The notes beneath the pieces are model-generated. The model was not told the origin of the DNA and made no database searches. It worked only from the letters and a program-made list of their open reading frames with translations. A DNA stretch of 53,933 nucleotides from positions 1-53,933 of the forward strand of contig NZ_JAAAMH010000019.1 of assembly GCF_024105655.1 (NCBI RefSeq), written 5' to 3'. Made by a program: the position numbers and the translations under genes. This document shows, in pieces, positions 1-8,597 of this stretch. The first letter of the stretch is position 1. The number at the start of each line of letters is the position of its first letter. The stretch comes from Aliihoeflea sp. 40Bstr573. Its GTDB lineage: Bacteria; Pseudomonadota; Alphaproteobacteria; Rhizobiales; Rhizobiaceae.

Positions 1-255
1 ACGCCGAAAATCGGTGCCCCGCACCAACCCAGATGACCGATGCCGAAGCCGCAGCCACATGTCAGGCCGTGCAGAACTCAAATCGCGGCCCTACGGTCTA
101 CTAAATGCCGGTAGTTCGAAGTGTCCATCTGATTGCAGTTATTCCTGCATCTTGGACTAGAACACTTCACATGCCGGCAGCCGTGATATCGAGCTTCCTT
201 GGTTCGGTAGGCTCTAGTGCTGATCGGCCTAAAAAGGTCTCGCTGAGCAGCGCCA
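1..255. other. No gene recognised at the left edge
   Basis: I see no convincing gene here. Short open frames exist on both strands but none resembles a known protein. An inverted repeat with arms GAAGTGT and ACACTTC lies near 115-170; it may be a hairpin or a chance event. The promoter of the following channel gene should lie in this stretch, but I cannot point to a clear -35/-10 pair. Confidence 0.3.
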
Positions 256-1074
256 GTGCAGCGCTCCAGAGCAAAGGCCAATTCCGTGCAAGACGATACC
301 GATCAGAACCGCCTCACTCCTGCCTCCGAACTGTCCAATCTCAACGAACGCGAAAAGAAGGCCGTAGATCAGCAAAGTCGCCCCAGCGCGGCACTGATCC
401 ACGAGACCATTCGGGCGGAGGGAGAGAGGGAGCTCAACCGCAGCGGTGTGGCGCTGATGCTGTCCGGATTCTCGGCTGGGCTATCGATTGGTTTTTCAGT
501 TGTCGTGCCGGCGATTTTGATGGTGGCACTCCCGGATACCTCTTGGGAGCATCTGTTGACATCGCTCGGCTACACCGTGGGATTCTTGATCGTGGTCCTG
601 GGCCGACAGCAGCTATTCACCGAAAACACGCTCACACCTGTTCTGCCACTTCTCAAGTTTCGTGATCGCCATCACCTGGGCCAAGTGCTTCGTCTTTGGT
701 CCATCGTACTTGTCTCCAACATCGCGGCGACCTGGGTTTTTTCAGCAGTATTGGCTCACACGCCTGTATTCGACCCCCAGATACGAGCTGCGATCGCGGC
801 ATTTTCGCAAACTGCCATCCAGTACGACTTCTGGCCAACTTTTCTCAAGGCCGTGTTCGCGGGCTGGCTCGTCGCCTTGATGGTCTGGCTCATGCCGGCA
901 GCGGGTGATGCCAAGCCCTTGGTGACCTATGTCGTAGCGCTCGCTCACTTGGCGCATATCATTGCTGGATCGGTGGAAGCGTCGTTTCTCGTTCATCTGG
1001 GCGAAGCATCGCTGGCTGATTACGCCTTCCGCTCTTTGTCCCCACGCTGCTCGGCAACACTTTGGGCGGGGTAA
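256..1074 (+). CDS. Formate/nitrite transporter (FNT) family channel, C-terminus frameshifted
   Basis: This is an inner-membrane channel of the FNT family, closest in style to the YfdC-like branch rather than FocA or NirC. The N-terminal ~60 residues are polar, with RPSAALIHETIRAEGE ahead of the first helix, followed by several hydrophobic segments. GRQQLFTENTLTPVLPL is the typical family signature. The frame opens with GTG at 256; another GTG lies about 11 codons in. The final residues of this frame (after ADYAFR) are not FNT-like. The next frame carries the expected ending (FVPTLLGNTLGGVTLVA) and stops at 1145. A one-base loss near 1030-1036 therefore appears to have replaced about the last 37 residues, including the final helix. 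The gene is probably disrupted unless the base is a sequencing error. The transported substrate cannot be told from the sequence. Confidence 0.75.
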   Translation: MQRSRAKANSVQDDTDQNRLTPASELSNLNEREKKAVDQQSRPSAALIHETIRAEGERELNRSGVALMLSGFSAGLSIGFSVVVPAILMVALPDTSWEHLLTSLGYTVGFLIVVLGRQQLFTENTLTPVLPLLKFRDRHHLGQVLRLWSIVLVSNIAATWVFSAVLAHTPVFDPQIRAAIAAFSQTAIQYDFWPTFLKAVFAGWLVALMVWLMPAAGDAKPLVTYVVALAHLAHIIAGSVEASFLVHLGEASLADYAFRSLSPRCSATLWAG

Positions 1075-1251
1075 CCTTGGTCGCCTGCTTGAATTTCGGT
1101 CAGGTGGCCCCCGAGCTTGAACAGGAAAGCAGACCTCGGGATTAAGGTTCAGCCTCGTCCTCGTTGACACAAGGAAGACGCTAACTGATGGAATTTCGAA
1201 ACCAACTCATAGGTGGTGCGTTCGATCAAAGTAGCTCAACGGAGAGACACC

Positions 1252-1338
1252 ATGCTCAAGTTCATCGGCGGGGGAATAGGCTTCATATTTCTCGTGGGGC
1301 TGCTCGTCATCATCGGCATTTTGATGCTGATTTTCTAA
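1252..1338 (+). CDS. 28-residue hydrophobic membrane miniprotein
   Basis: A very short frame starts with ATG at 1252 behind a good ribosome site (GGAGAGAC, ending 3 bases before the ATG) and ends with TAA at 1336-1338. It encodes one membrane-spanning stretch: a short start (MLKFIGGGIG) followed by an almost wholly aliphatic helix ending LMLIF. There is one Lys near the N-terminus and no other charge, as in single-pass small membrane proteins. A possible -35 box TTGACA lies at 1164-1169, but its -10 partner is weak. It is not homologous to anything I can name with certainty. The composition and ribosome site argue for a real gene, but its role is unknown. Confidence 0.5.
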   Translation: MLKFIGGGIGFIFLVGLLVIIGILMLIF

Positions 1339-1378
1339 CTCACCAATCGGCGGCCGCTCGACCGCGGAGCGGTCGCGT

Positions 1379-1545
1379 CTAGCTTGGCAGCATGTGAGGC
1401 GCTTGTGCAAGTGTCGAGTATTCCTGGAGCGAGACGCCTGGATTATCCTCGATGGCGCTCGTCATCTCGGTCGAAACTTCATGAATGATGCGCTCCCGGT
1501 CGGCGGGATTTTCTTTGGCCGCGATCAGCCGTTCCTGAATGGCCT
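1379..1545 (-). pseudogene. Remnant of a small acidic protein, possibly DUF4168-like
   Basis: On the minus strand, 54 codons run from just after an in-frame TAG (near 1548) to the TAG at 1379-1381. They read like a genuine amphipathic protein tail, with AIQERLIAAKENPADRE and then SLQEYSTLAQAP. The ending resembles DUF4168-type proteins, in which a helix is followed by a GlsveeYnxI-like motif. No start codon or in-frame upstream part remains, so I read it as the 3' remnant of a decayed gene. The family call is tentative. Confidence 0.25.
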
Positions 1546-1779
1546 AACCGATCGGCGCGACATCCAGATTGCAACGGCAAATGCGCGGGTGTCAGCGGCA
1601 ATTCCGGAGGCATCGGGAGTTGCAAGAGCCGCCGCGGCCGCCGGTAGGTATTTGACGAGACCGATCCATATCGGTCGCGACGACCTTGAAAGGGGAACAG
1701 CGCGACGGTTCAACCTTCGCGGTGGGATATTTCCGTTGGCTGGAGGAAGCAGAACTCGGCCAGACCAAACTGGATGCCG

Positions 1780-1820
1780 GGCAAACCAGGCTTAGCCGAT
1801 GAGGCCAAGCCTGGTTTGCC
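1780..1820. terminator. Perfect 14-bp hairpin downstream of the hydantoin operon
   Basis: GGCAAACCAGGCTT (1780-1793) and AAGCCTGGTTTGCC (1807-1820) are exact reverse complements separated by 13 bases. The hairpin sits about 70 bp past the stop of the N-carbamoylase gene, the last gene of the minus-strand operon. There is no T tract on that strand. On the plus strand a weak ACCTTTT follows. It may end transcription or stabilise the 3' end of the message. Confidence 0.45.
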
Positions 1821-1890
1821 ACCTTTTCTCAGCACAAGGTCGTGGTCGCTAGGAACTTTGTCGAATGCGCCAGCGAGGTCCGGTCACCAG

Positions 1891-2808
1891 CTACATTCTA
1901 TCGGTGATCTTCTTGTAGTGATGAACTTGCCGGTGCTCTGCGAAGTTGAACATTGCCTTGCGATTGTAGAGGCAGATGTCGAGATCGCATTTCGCCACGA
2001 ACACCTCGTCCCCGGCCGTCGACGCCATGGCGATGATCTCACCGGACGGGGCGACGATGCAGCTGCCAGCAAGGAGGTTTGAACCCTCTTCCTTGCCGGC
2101 CTTGGCCACGCCCACGACATACATGGAGTTTTGGTAGGCCGACGCCTGCATGACGAGGTGGTTATGGAACGCGCTCAGGTGATCGTAGACCGGCTCCCAT
2201 GGAATGTGGGTCGGCGTGTTATAGCCTAGCACCACCACTTCGGCGCCCTGCAAGGCCATGACGCGGTAGGTTTCCGGCCAGCGGCGGTCGTTGCAGATCG
2301 CCATGCCGAACTTGCCGCCCGCGAAATCCCAGCTTCCGAAACCGATGTCGCCAACATCGAAATAGTGCTTCTCGAGATGCTGATAAGGCATGTGCGGACG
2401 GTGGTCGGCGTGGCCGGGCAAATGCACCTTGCGGTATTTGCCGACGATGGCGCCGGTTTTGTCGACCAGGATCGCGGTGTTGTAGTGCTTCGTCCCGCCG
2501 GCTTCCTGCGCCAACTCGGCATAGCCGAGGTAAAATCCGATGCCGAGCCGTTTGGCCGCGTCGAAGAGTGGCTGCGTGGCCGGGTTCGGCATCTCCGTCT
2601 CGAAGAAGGCGTCGATTTCTGCCTGGTCGGTCATCCACCAGCGGGGGAAGAAGCTGGTCAGCGCAAGCTCCGGGAAGACCACGACTTCCGCCCCGCGCTT
2701 GTGGGCATCGTTAAGCAGCGCGATCATGCGTTCCACGACGTGCCGGCGGCTTTCGTCGCGGGCGATGCCGCCGAGCTGTGCACCGGCGATGTTGATGAAG
2801 CGTGCCAT
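1891..2808 (-). CDS. N-carbamoyl-D-amino acid hydrolase (D-carbamoylase, nitrilase superfamily)
   Basis: The enzyme hydrolyses N-carbamoyl-D-amino acids to D-amino acid, CO2 and ammonia (EC 3.5.1.77) in the cytoplasm. At 305 residues it matches the ~304-residue Agrobacterium D-carbamoylases. The nitrilase triad falls at the family's numbered positions: Glu47 in VVFPELALT, Lys127 in KYRKVHLPG and Cys172 in MAICNDRRWPE. Other shared blocks are FFPRWW, YNTPTH and HLEKHYF. The ATG at 2808 lies 9 bp after the stop of HyuB, with the ribosome site AGGAGA overlapping that stop, so it is the last gene of the operon. With HyuA/HyuB and the D-amino acid dehydrogenase it points to D-stereospecific hydantoin use. 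The exact substrate is not readable. Confidence 0.93.
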   Translation of the reverse strand: MARFINIAGAQLGGIARDESRRHVVERMIALLNDAHKRGAEVVVFPELALTSFFPRWWMTDQAEIDAFFETEMPNPATQPLFDAAKRLGIGFYLGYAELAQEAGGTKHYNTAILVDKTGAIVGKYRKVHLPGHADHRPHMPYQHLEKHYFDVGDIGFGSWDFAGGKFGMAICNDRRWPETYRVMALQGAEVVVLGYNTPTHIPWEPVYDHLSAFHNHLVMQASAYQNSMYVVGVAKAGKEEGSNLLAGSCIVAPSGEIIAMASTAGDEVFVAKCDLDICLYNRKAMFNFAEHRQVHHYKKITDRM

Positions 2809-2817
2809 TTGGTTCTC

Positions 2818-4587
2818 CTAGGCTGCGCGCGCGGCGCTGGTGGCGGCGAGGTCGACCTTGCCGTCGGCGACCTTGACGCCGTACTGCGAAAAGGCCTGTT
2901 CGGCGGTGATGTATTCGTCCAGGACGTCGGCGAGCACGGCCTGCGGATCGCGCTCGTGGGGATTGCCGTAGCCGCCCGCACAGGCACGGATGGCGATGAT
3001 GGATTCGCCTTCGCCGAACGGGTGGTGCGGCACCTTCGACGGAAGCTGGATCTCGCTGCCGTCGGCCTTGACGCGGATCAACTGCGAAGGCGTGCCGTCG
3101 GCACCGCCGAACAGACCCTTCGGCGCATATTTGTGGCCTTCGCTCTCGACCGAGGCGCTGCCCGGCGACAGGAACCGCAGATGACGGATGGACCCGATGC
3201 CCCCACGCCAGCGTCCCGCCGCCGCAACGTCCTCGCGAAGTTCATAGCGCTCGATCCTGAGCGGCACATGCGATTCGATGTCCTCGATCGGATTGTTGCG
3301 GGTGTTGGCGTAGAGGACGTCGACCGAATCCATGCCGTCCATCTGCCAGCGGCCGCCATAGCTGCCGGAGAACAACTCTACCTGGAGCCAGAAGTTTTCG
3401 CCCTGCTGGCCAGCCAGCAGAAGCCCGCCACCATTGCCGCAACTGCCGCAGACCTGCCGTGGCACAACCTGGCTCAGCGCCTGCACGACGGCGTTGGAAA
3501 GTTCGATGCCCGGACAGAAGCGGGCGATCACCGGTGCCGGGAAGATCGGGTTGGCCAGGGTGCCTTCGGGAGCGAATATGCGGATCGGCCGCGTCAGGCC
3601 CTCGTTCTGCTGGATTTCTCCATGCACCGCCGAGTCGAGCAGGACCGATCGCACGGACAGCCAGATGGCGCAGTCGACCGTCCCCTTGAACGGCATGTTG
3701 ATCGGACGGTCGGAGACCTGCGGCGCCGTGCCCGTGAGGTCGACATGCATCTCGTCCCCGGAAATCCGGATCGTGACCTTGATCGGCAGGTCGCGGCGTG
3801 CCGGATCCGGGTCGTCCAGGAAGCCGTCAATATAGGTAGTGGCGGAGTATTCGCCGTCCGGCAACTTGGCGATCGCGCTGCGCAGCAGGCGCTCGGAGGC
3901 GTCGAACATGTCCTCCGTCGCGGCAGTTACCGTCTCCAGCCCGTAGCGCTCGATCAGCTCCAGGTGGCGCTGCGCGCCAATGCGGGACGCGGCGATCTGC
4001 GCCTCCATGTCGCCCAGCACGAGATCCGGCAGCCGGATGTTGGTGCGAAGCATGTGCCAGACCTGCTGGTTGCGCCGCCCTTCCTCATAGACCTTGATCG
4101 CCTGGAAGCGCAGGCCCTCTGCGTAGCAGTCGATCGCATCGACGATGCCGCCGCTGCCCGGCGTATGGGCACCGATGTCGAGGTGGTGCGCCGTCGTCAC
4201 CGCATAGCCGGCGAGCATTCCCTCGTGGAAGACCGGCACGATGAAAGCGACGTCCGGCCCGTGCGTTGCGCCGCCATAGGGATCGTTATGCATGATGACG
4301 TCGCCCGGCTTGATCGTTTCGCCGCGCTCTTCGAGCATGCGGAGCATGCCGCGGATATAGCCGGGGATCGGCCCCGACTGGAGCGGCGTGCTCTGCTTGG
4401 CTTCAGCCAGCTGTCGGCAGTCCGCATCGATCAGTGCGGCACCGAAATCTTCGGATTCGCGGATGATCGAGGAGTGGCTCATGCGCATCAGCTTGTAGCC
4501 CATCTCGATGGCAATGTTCTCAAGCGCGCCCTGGATGACCTTTGCGGTGATCGGGTCGATGCGGCCCTGCGTCCCGTGTTTGCTCAT
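2818..4587 (-). CDS. hyuB: Hydantoinase B / oxoprolinase family subunit (HyuB)
   Basis: This is the B subunit of an ATP-dependent hydantoinase or oxoprolinase-type enzyme that opens a cyclic amide ring. It is 589 residues, the normal length. It begins near DPITAKVIQGALENIAIEMG, with the family blocks HNDPYGGATHGPD and HHLDIGAHTPGSGG in the N-terminal half and RWRGGIGSIRHLRFL in the C-terminal half. The start ATG at 4587 overlaps the HyuA stop as ATGA, so the two subunits are translationally coupled. A longer open frame upstream is only read-through of the HyuA region. Substrate range in this family is wide (hydantoins, N-methylhydantoin, 5-oxoproline, acetophenone). The neighbouring D-carbamoylase favours a hydantoin. 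Confidence 0.9.
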   Translation of the reverse strand: MSKHGTQGRIDPITAKVIQGALENIAIEMGYKLMRMSHSSIIRESEDFGAALIDADCRQLAEAKQSTPLQSGPIPGYIRGMLRMLEERGETIKPGDVIMHNDPYGGATHGPDVAFIVPVFHEGMLAGYAVTTAHHLDIGAHTPGSGGIVDAIDCYAEGLRFQAIKVYEEGRRNQQVWHMLRTNIRLPDLVLGDMEAQIAASRIGAQRHLELIERYGLETVTAATEDMFDASERLLRSAIAKLPDGEYSATTYIDGFLDDPDPARRDLPIKVTIRISGDEMHVDLTGTAPQVSDRPINMPFKGTVDCAIWLSVRSVLLDSAVHGEIQQNEGLTRPIRIFAPEGTLANPIFPAPVIARFCPGIELSNAVVQALSQVVPRQVCGSCGNGGGLLLAGQQGENFWLQVELFSGSYGGRWQMDGMDSVDVLYANTRNNPIEDIESHVPLRIERYELREDVAAAGRWRGGIGSIRHLRFLSPGSASVESEGHKYAPKGLFGGADGTPSQLIRVKADGSEIQLPSKVPHHPFGEGESIIAIRACAGGYGNPHERDPQAVLADVLDEYITAEQAFSQYGVKVADGKVDLAATSAARAA

Positions 4588-6662
4588 GATGCGACTCCAG
4601 CGGTGAGGATCAGGTTCCCGTGCGGATCGGCCGTGAACGACCAGTTCGGCGGCACCACGGTGGTGGTGTCCAATTGCAGAATGATCGCTGGACCGGCGAT
4701 CGAGGAGTCGACCGGCAGGTCGGCTCGGCGGTAGAACGCCGTGTCGAAGCTCTGCAGCGTTCCGTCGACCCGGAACTTCGTCTTGGCGGTCTTGACCAGC
4801 GCCTTGTCCCGGCTGCCCTCGCCCTTGGTCTTCGGCCATTCGAGCTGGGGACTGGGAGCCGTGCCGGTCACGCGCACGTTCACGATTTCGATCGGGCTCT
4901 GCGGGAAGGCGTGGCCATACTCGGCCTCGTGGGCGCGGTGGAACTGCTCGAAGGTCCGCTCCATGCTGTCCGCGTCGATTGAGCCGCCTGCAATATCGAC
5001 GCGCAGTTCATAGCCCTGACCGATATATCGTGCATCGGCGAAGCGCATGACCGTGACATCGGCCGCGGCGACGCTGTCTGCCTCGAACTGTCGGTTGATG
5101 TCCTCTTCCATCTGGAGGAAGTCCGCGTTCAGACGTTCGAGATTGAGGGCGTCCGACACCTGGAACTGCGTGCGGATCGAATCATACTTGAGTTCGCTGG
5201 CAAGCAGCCCGAGCGCGGATGTGATGCCCGGATAGGCCGGGACGATCACCTCCGGGATGCCAAGCATATCCGCCACCTCCGCGCCGTGAAGCGGACCGGC
5301 GCCTCCGAACGCCATGAGCGAGAAGTCGCGCGGGTCGATGCCCTTCTGCACGGTGCGCGAACGAATGGCATTGGCCATGTTGCTGTTCAGGATCGTTATG
5401 ATGCCGACCGCGGCCTCGTCGATGTCAAGTCCAAGCGTCTCGGCGATCTCGCCCACGACCTTCTGCGCGCCGGCCCCGTCGAGGCTCATCTCGCCGCCGA
5501 GGAAATTGTCCTTGTCCAGGCGTCCGAGCACGACGTTGGCGTCGGTGACGGTCGGTTCCTGTCCACCACGCGAATAGGCGGCCGGGCCAGGCACCGACCC
5601 GGCGCTGCGCGGACCGACATGGAATGCGCCTCCCGCGTCCACGAAGGCAACGCTGCCGCCGCCCGCGCCGATCGTGTGGATGTCGATCATCGGCACCAGC
5701 ACCGGATAGCCGGCGATGGTGGTGTCGCGCGCGGACGCTTCACTGAACCGGCCTTCGTTGGTGACACCAATGTCGGCGCTGGTGCCACCGACGTCGAAGG
5801 TGATCAGGTTGCGCCGGTCCGACAGCTGGCCGCAAAGAGCGCCTCCCAGCACACCCGCCGCGGGGCCGGACAGCAGGGTCAGAACGGGAAATTCCGAGAT
5901 CGTCGCAGGCGTTGCCACACCGCCGTTCGACCGCATGATGCGCAGTTCCGCCTTCATGCCCGCACCACGCAATGCGTTGTCGAGCTGGCGGATGTAGTTC
6001 CGAACGGGCGGGCCGATATAGGCATTCATGGCCGCGGTCGTGAACCGCTCGAACTCGCGGAACTGCGAGACCACCGAACTGGAGGTCGTCACGAAGGCTT
6101 CGGGATACTCCTCCAGCACGATTGCGCGCGCGCGTGCCTCATGGTCCGGATTGAGATAGGAGAAGAGGAAGCAGATGGCGATCGACTGCACGCCGCTGGC
6201 CTTCAGTTCGCGTGCGGCGACGCGTACCTCGTCCTCGTCCAGCGCAACCAGCACGTCGCCATTGGGTGGCGCCAGCCGCTCTGTCACCACCTTTCGGAAG
6301 CGGCGCTTGACGAGCGGCCGGTTCTGCCAGGGGATTTCCTGCATGATGGAGTAATGCTGCGGCCGTTGGTGGCGGCCGATGTGGATGATGTCGCGAAATC
6401 CCTTTGTGGTGATCATCCCGGCTTCGGCGCCGCGATACTCCAGGATGGCGTTGGTTGCGATCGTAGTGCCGTGGAACACATAGTCGATCTGCGCTGGGTC
6501 GATGCCGTTGCGCTCGCAGAGTTCGATTATGCCTGTCATGACGCCGCGCGAAGGGTCGTCGCCGGTGGTTGGCACTTTGTGGATGATTACCGTCCCGGCG
6601 ACGCTGTCCGAGTACATGACGTCCGTGAACGTGCCGCCGACGTCGACACCAAAAAGTTTCAT
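4584..6662 (-). CDS. hyuA: Hydantoinase A / oxoprolinase family subunit (HyuA)
   Basis: This is the ATP-binding A subunit, partner of HyuB, 692 residues. The N-terminus (MKLFGVDVGGTFTDV) carries the sugar-kinase/actin-like phosphate loop DVGGTFTD. Further family blocks are VFHGTTIATNAILEYRG, LLSGPAAGVLGGA, FDVGGTSADIG and MAFGGAGPLHG. The ATG at 6662 has GGAGA 8 bases upstream and is preferred over an in-frame extension that lacks this. It follows the LivM permease by 31 bp and overlaps hyuB by 4 bp. Together with HyuB it should couple ATP hydrolysis to ring opening of a hydantoin, giving an N-carbamoyl amino acid for the hydrolase two genes on. The substrate is inferred from context only. 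Confidence 0.92.
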   Translation of the reverse strand: MKLFGVDVGGTFTDVMYSDSVAGTVIIHKVPTTGDDPSRGVMTGIIELCERNGIDPAQIDYVFHGTTIATNAILEYRGAEAGMITTKGFRDIIHIGRHQRPQHYSIMQEIPWQNRPLVKRRFRKVVTERLAPPNGDVLVALDEDEVRVAARELKASGVQSIAICFLFSYLNPDHEARARAIVLEEYPEAFVTTSSSVVSQFREFERFTTAAMNAYIGPPVRNYIRQLDNALRGAGMKAELRIMRSNGGVATPATISEFPVLTLLSGPAAGVLGGALCGQLSDRRNLITFDVGGTSADIGVTNEGRFSEASARDTTIAGYPVLVPMIDIHTIGAGGGSVAFVDAGGAFHVGPRSAGSVPGPAAYSRGGQEPTVTDANVVLGRLDKDNFLGGEMSLDGAGAQKVVGEIAETLGLDIDEAAVGIITILNSNMANAIRSRTVQKGIDPRDFSLMAFGGAGPLHGAEVADMLGIPEVIVPAYPGITSALGLLASELKYDSIRTQFQVSDALNLERLNADFLQMEEDINRQFEADSVAAADVTVMRFADARYIGQGYELRVDIAGGSIDADSMERTFEQFHRAHEAEYGHAFPQSPIEIVNVRVTGTAPSPQLEWPKTKGEGSRDKALVKTAKTKFRVDGTLQSFDTAFYRRADLPVDSSIAGPAIILQLDTTTVVPPNWSFTADPHGNLILTAGVAS

Positions 6663-6693
6663 AGTTTTCTCCGGCCAATTCTTGATTGTATGT

Positions 6694-7716
6694 TCATCGC
6701 GACGTTCCCAGTCCGCCGAGCTCACGACCGCCCGTGATCCCTCGGGGTCTGAAGATCAGCGCGAGCAGCATCGCGGCGGACAGTCCCACCTCCTGCAGGC
6801 CGAGCCGCCCACCGACGACGACGAAGCCGAGATCGAAACCGCGCTCCGTCTGGCGCAGCAATTCGGAAAACAGCGTCACGAAGGCAGTTCCGACCACGGC
6901 GCCTGTGAGCGAACGCATGCCGCCAATGACCAGCATCGCCACCGTGATGAAGGTCAGCTTGAGGTAGAACTCGCCTGCAACGACGACGGTGAGGAAATGG
7001 GCATAGAGTGCGCCCGCCATGCCCACGAAGAACGCGCTGATGACGAAAGCGATCAGCCGCTCGCGGCGGATGTCGATGCCGACAGCCCTGGCTGCGATCG
7101 GATCCTCCCGGGAGCCGCGCAGCCTGAAGCCCGCCGCGCTTGCCTGATAGAGTGCCGCCGCCAGGATCGTCAGGGACGCGACGCCTGCCGCGATCGGCAG
7201 GTTGGTGAACGTCGGCAACCCGTAGAGAGAGCCCTGTCCGCCGGTCACCGGTGTCCAGTTGGAAAAAGTCGCGTAAAAGATGACCAGCAGTGCGAACGTG
7301 CCGATCGACGCCGCGATTCCGGCAAGTCGCGTGAGCGGAAGACCGAACAGAAGGGCGACCGCGGAGGCGAGGAGGCCCCCTGCGACGGTCCCCGCTGCGG
7401 GATGGAGCTCCAGCGCGATCAGCCATGCGGGCAAGCCCGGCATCAGCGATGCCTTGATCGAAGGCGAGATTGTCAGCCAGGCGGCCGAATAGGCGCCTAG
7501 CCCGAGAAAGCTGATGTGGCCGAAAGACAGGACGCCGGAGTTTCCGGCGAACATGTACATGCCGACGACGATGGTCAGCTTGATCATCGCGTCGGTCGCG
7601 ACCCGCTGGCTGCCGCCCGACAGTTGCGAACACACGAGCGTTACCACGGCGACGGCGACGATGAGCAGGACCGCAAGCACCAGAGAAGCGGCCTTGGGTG
7701 ACAGGTATCTGGCCAT
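6694..7716 (-). CDS. livM: Branched-chain amino acid-type ABC permease (LivM)
   Basis: One of two inner-membrane permeases of a high-affinity amino acid-type ABC importer, 340 residues. Several hydrophobic helices are visible, with the LivM signatures NSGVLSFGHISFLGLGAYSAA near residue 60 and the cytoplasmic coupling loop REDPIAARAVGIDIRRERL near residue 205. The ATG at 7716 overlaps the LivH stop by one base (TGATG). Given the operon, the transported compound is probably a hydantoin or N-carbamoyl/D-amino acid rather than leucine, but that is inference. Confidence 0.9.
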   Translation of the reverse strand: MARYLSPKAASLVLAVLLIVAVAVVTLVCSQLSGGSQRVATDAMIKLTIVVGMYMFAGNSGVLSFGHISFLGLGAYSAAWLTISPSIKASLMPGLPAWLIALELHPAAGTVAGGLLASAVALLFGLPLTRLAGIAASIGTFALLVIFYATFSNWTPVTGGQGSLYGLPTFTNLPIAAGVASLTILAAALYQASAAGFRLRGSREDPIAARAVGIDIRRERLIAFVISAFFVGMAGALYAHFLTVVVAGEFYLKLTFITVAMLVIGGMRSLTGAVVGTAFVTLFSELLRQTERGFDLGFVVVGGRLGLQEVGLSAAMLLALIFRPRGITGGRELGGLGTSR

Positions 7717-8597
7717 CAGACCCTCTCCTGCATGGCGCGCACGCGCAGCAGGCCGTCGGGCCGCACCACCAGGATGACGAATACCAATCCGAACAGGAAG
7801 GCTTCGCGGAACGGCCGCAAGTCGGCAGGCAGGACTGCGTCGAGCAGCACCGAAATGGCACCGACGACGAAGCCTCCGAGAGCGGCGCCGGGCAGGCTGC
7901 CCAGTCCTCCCAGAATCGTCGCAACGAAGCCGATGATCAGGGGACGGACGCCCATGGCCGGACTGAGCTGTCCGATCTGCGCCGAATAGATCAGTGAGAC
8001 GATCCAGGCCAGCACGGCGCTCATGACGAATGCGAATGCGATGACCCGATTGACCTTGACGCCGGACAGCCGTGCCGTGACCACGTCCTCGGCGGCTGCG
8101 CGCAGCTGGATTCCGAGAGCCGTGCGCTTCAGCAGCGCGGCGACACCGGCCAGCGCGATGATCATCAGCCCGAGCGAGACGAATTGGAGCAGCGGCAGGC
8201 GCAGCCCTGCAACCTCGATGGTTTCGGCAAGTACAGGCGCGAAGGTGAATGGCAGCGGGCGCGCACCGAAGATCATCACCGTCAGGTTCTGCAGGAAGTA
8301 GGAAACGGCGAAGGACGCAACCAGGAGGCTCGCAGGATCCTGACCGCGCAAGGGGCGGAAAGCGGTCTGCTCGATCAGCAGCGCCAGCGCGATGATGAAG
8401 GCCAGCGACAGCACGATCACCAGCGGCCCCGGGAGCGTCGCCAGCAAACCGATGGCGTAGCCGCCGGCCATCACCACTTCACCATGGGCGAAGTTGATCA
8501 GCCGCATGATGCCGAAGATGAGGCCGATACCCAGCGCCATCATGGCGTAGAGTCCGCCGATGTTGATCGCGTCGAGGATGTATTGGAGGGCGATCAA
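7716..8597 (-). CDS. livH: Branched-chain amino acid-type ABC permease (LivH)
   Basis: Second permease of the importer, 293 residues, with LivH signatures LYAMMALGIGLIFGIMRLIN, FAHGEVVMAGGYAI and the coupling loop RAAAEDVVTARLSGVKV. It starts with TTG at 8597. The TTG overlaps the stop of the fused ATPase gene as TTGA, a coupled start with a rare initiation codon. A GGAGG lies further downstream inside the frame, so a later start is not excluded. It pairs with LivM in the inner membrane. Confidence 0.88.
   Translation of the reverse strand: MIALQYILDAINIGGLYAMMALGIGLIFGIMRLINFAHGEVVMAGGYAIGLLATLPGPLVIVLSLAFIIALALLIEQTAFRPLRGQDPASLLVASFAVSYFLQNLTVMIFGARPLPFTFAPVLAETIEVAGLRLPLLQFVSLGLMIIALAGVAALLKRTALGIQLRAAAEDVVTARLSGVKVNRVIAFAFVMSAVLAWIVSLIYSAQIGQLSPAMGVRPLIIGFVATILGGLGSLPGAALGGFVVGAISVLLDAVLPADLRPFREAFLFGLVFVILVVRPDGLLRVRAMQERV

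Larger units (their letters stand above)
1339..1890. other. Decayed intergenic region
   Basis: Apart from the minus-strand remnant (1379-1545) and the hairpin at 1780-1820, I find no supported gene. Open frames on both strands are of arginine-rich or alanine-rich low-quality composition and lack ribosome sites. Confidence 0.4.

Noticed and set aside
2365-4734. A 789-codon open frame on the plus strand
   Set aside because: It lies opposite the N-carbamoylase and hyuB genes, is rich in Arg, Asp, His and Val as antisense frames of high-GC genes are, and resembles no protein.
4588-4839. An N-terminal extension of hyuB
   Set aside because: The sequence upstream of ATG 4587 in this frame is the shadow of the hyuA 3' end, and ATG 4587 has the usual overlap with the hyuA stop.
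5286-6737. A 483-codon open frame on the plus strand
   Set aside because: It is antisense to hyuA, which has clear family motifs; the frame has no ribosome site or recognisable domain.
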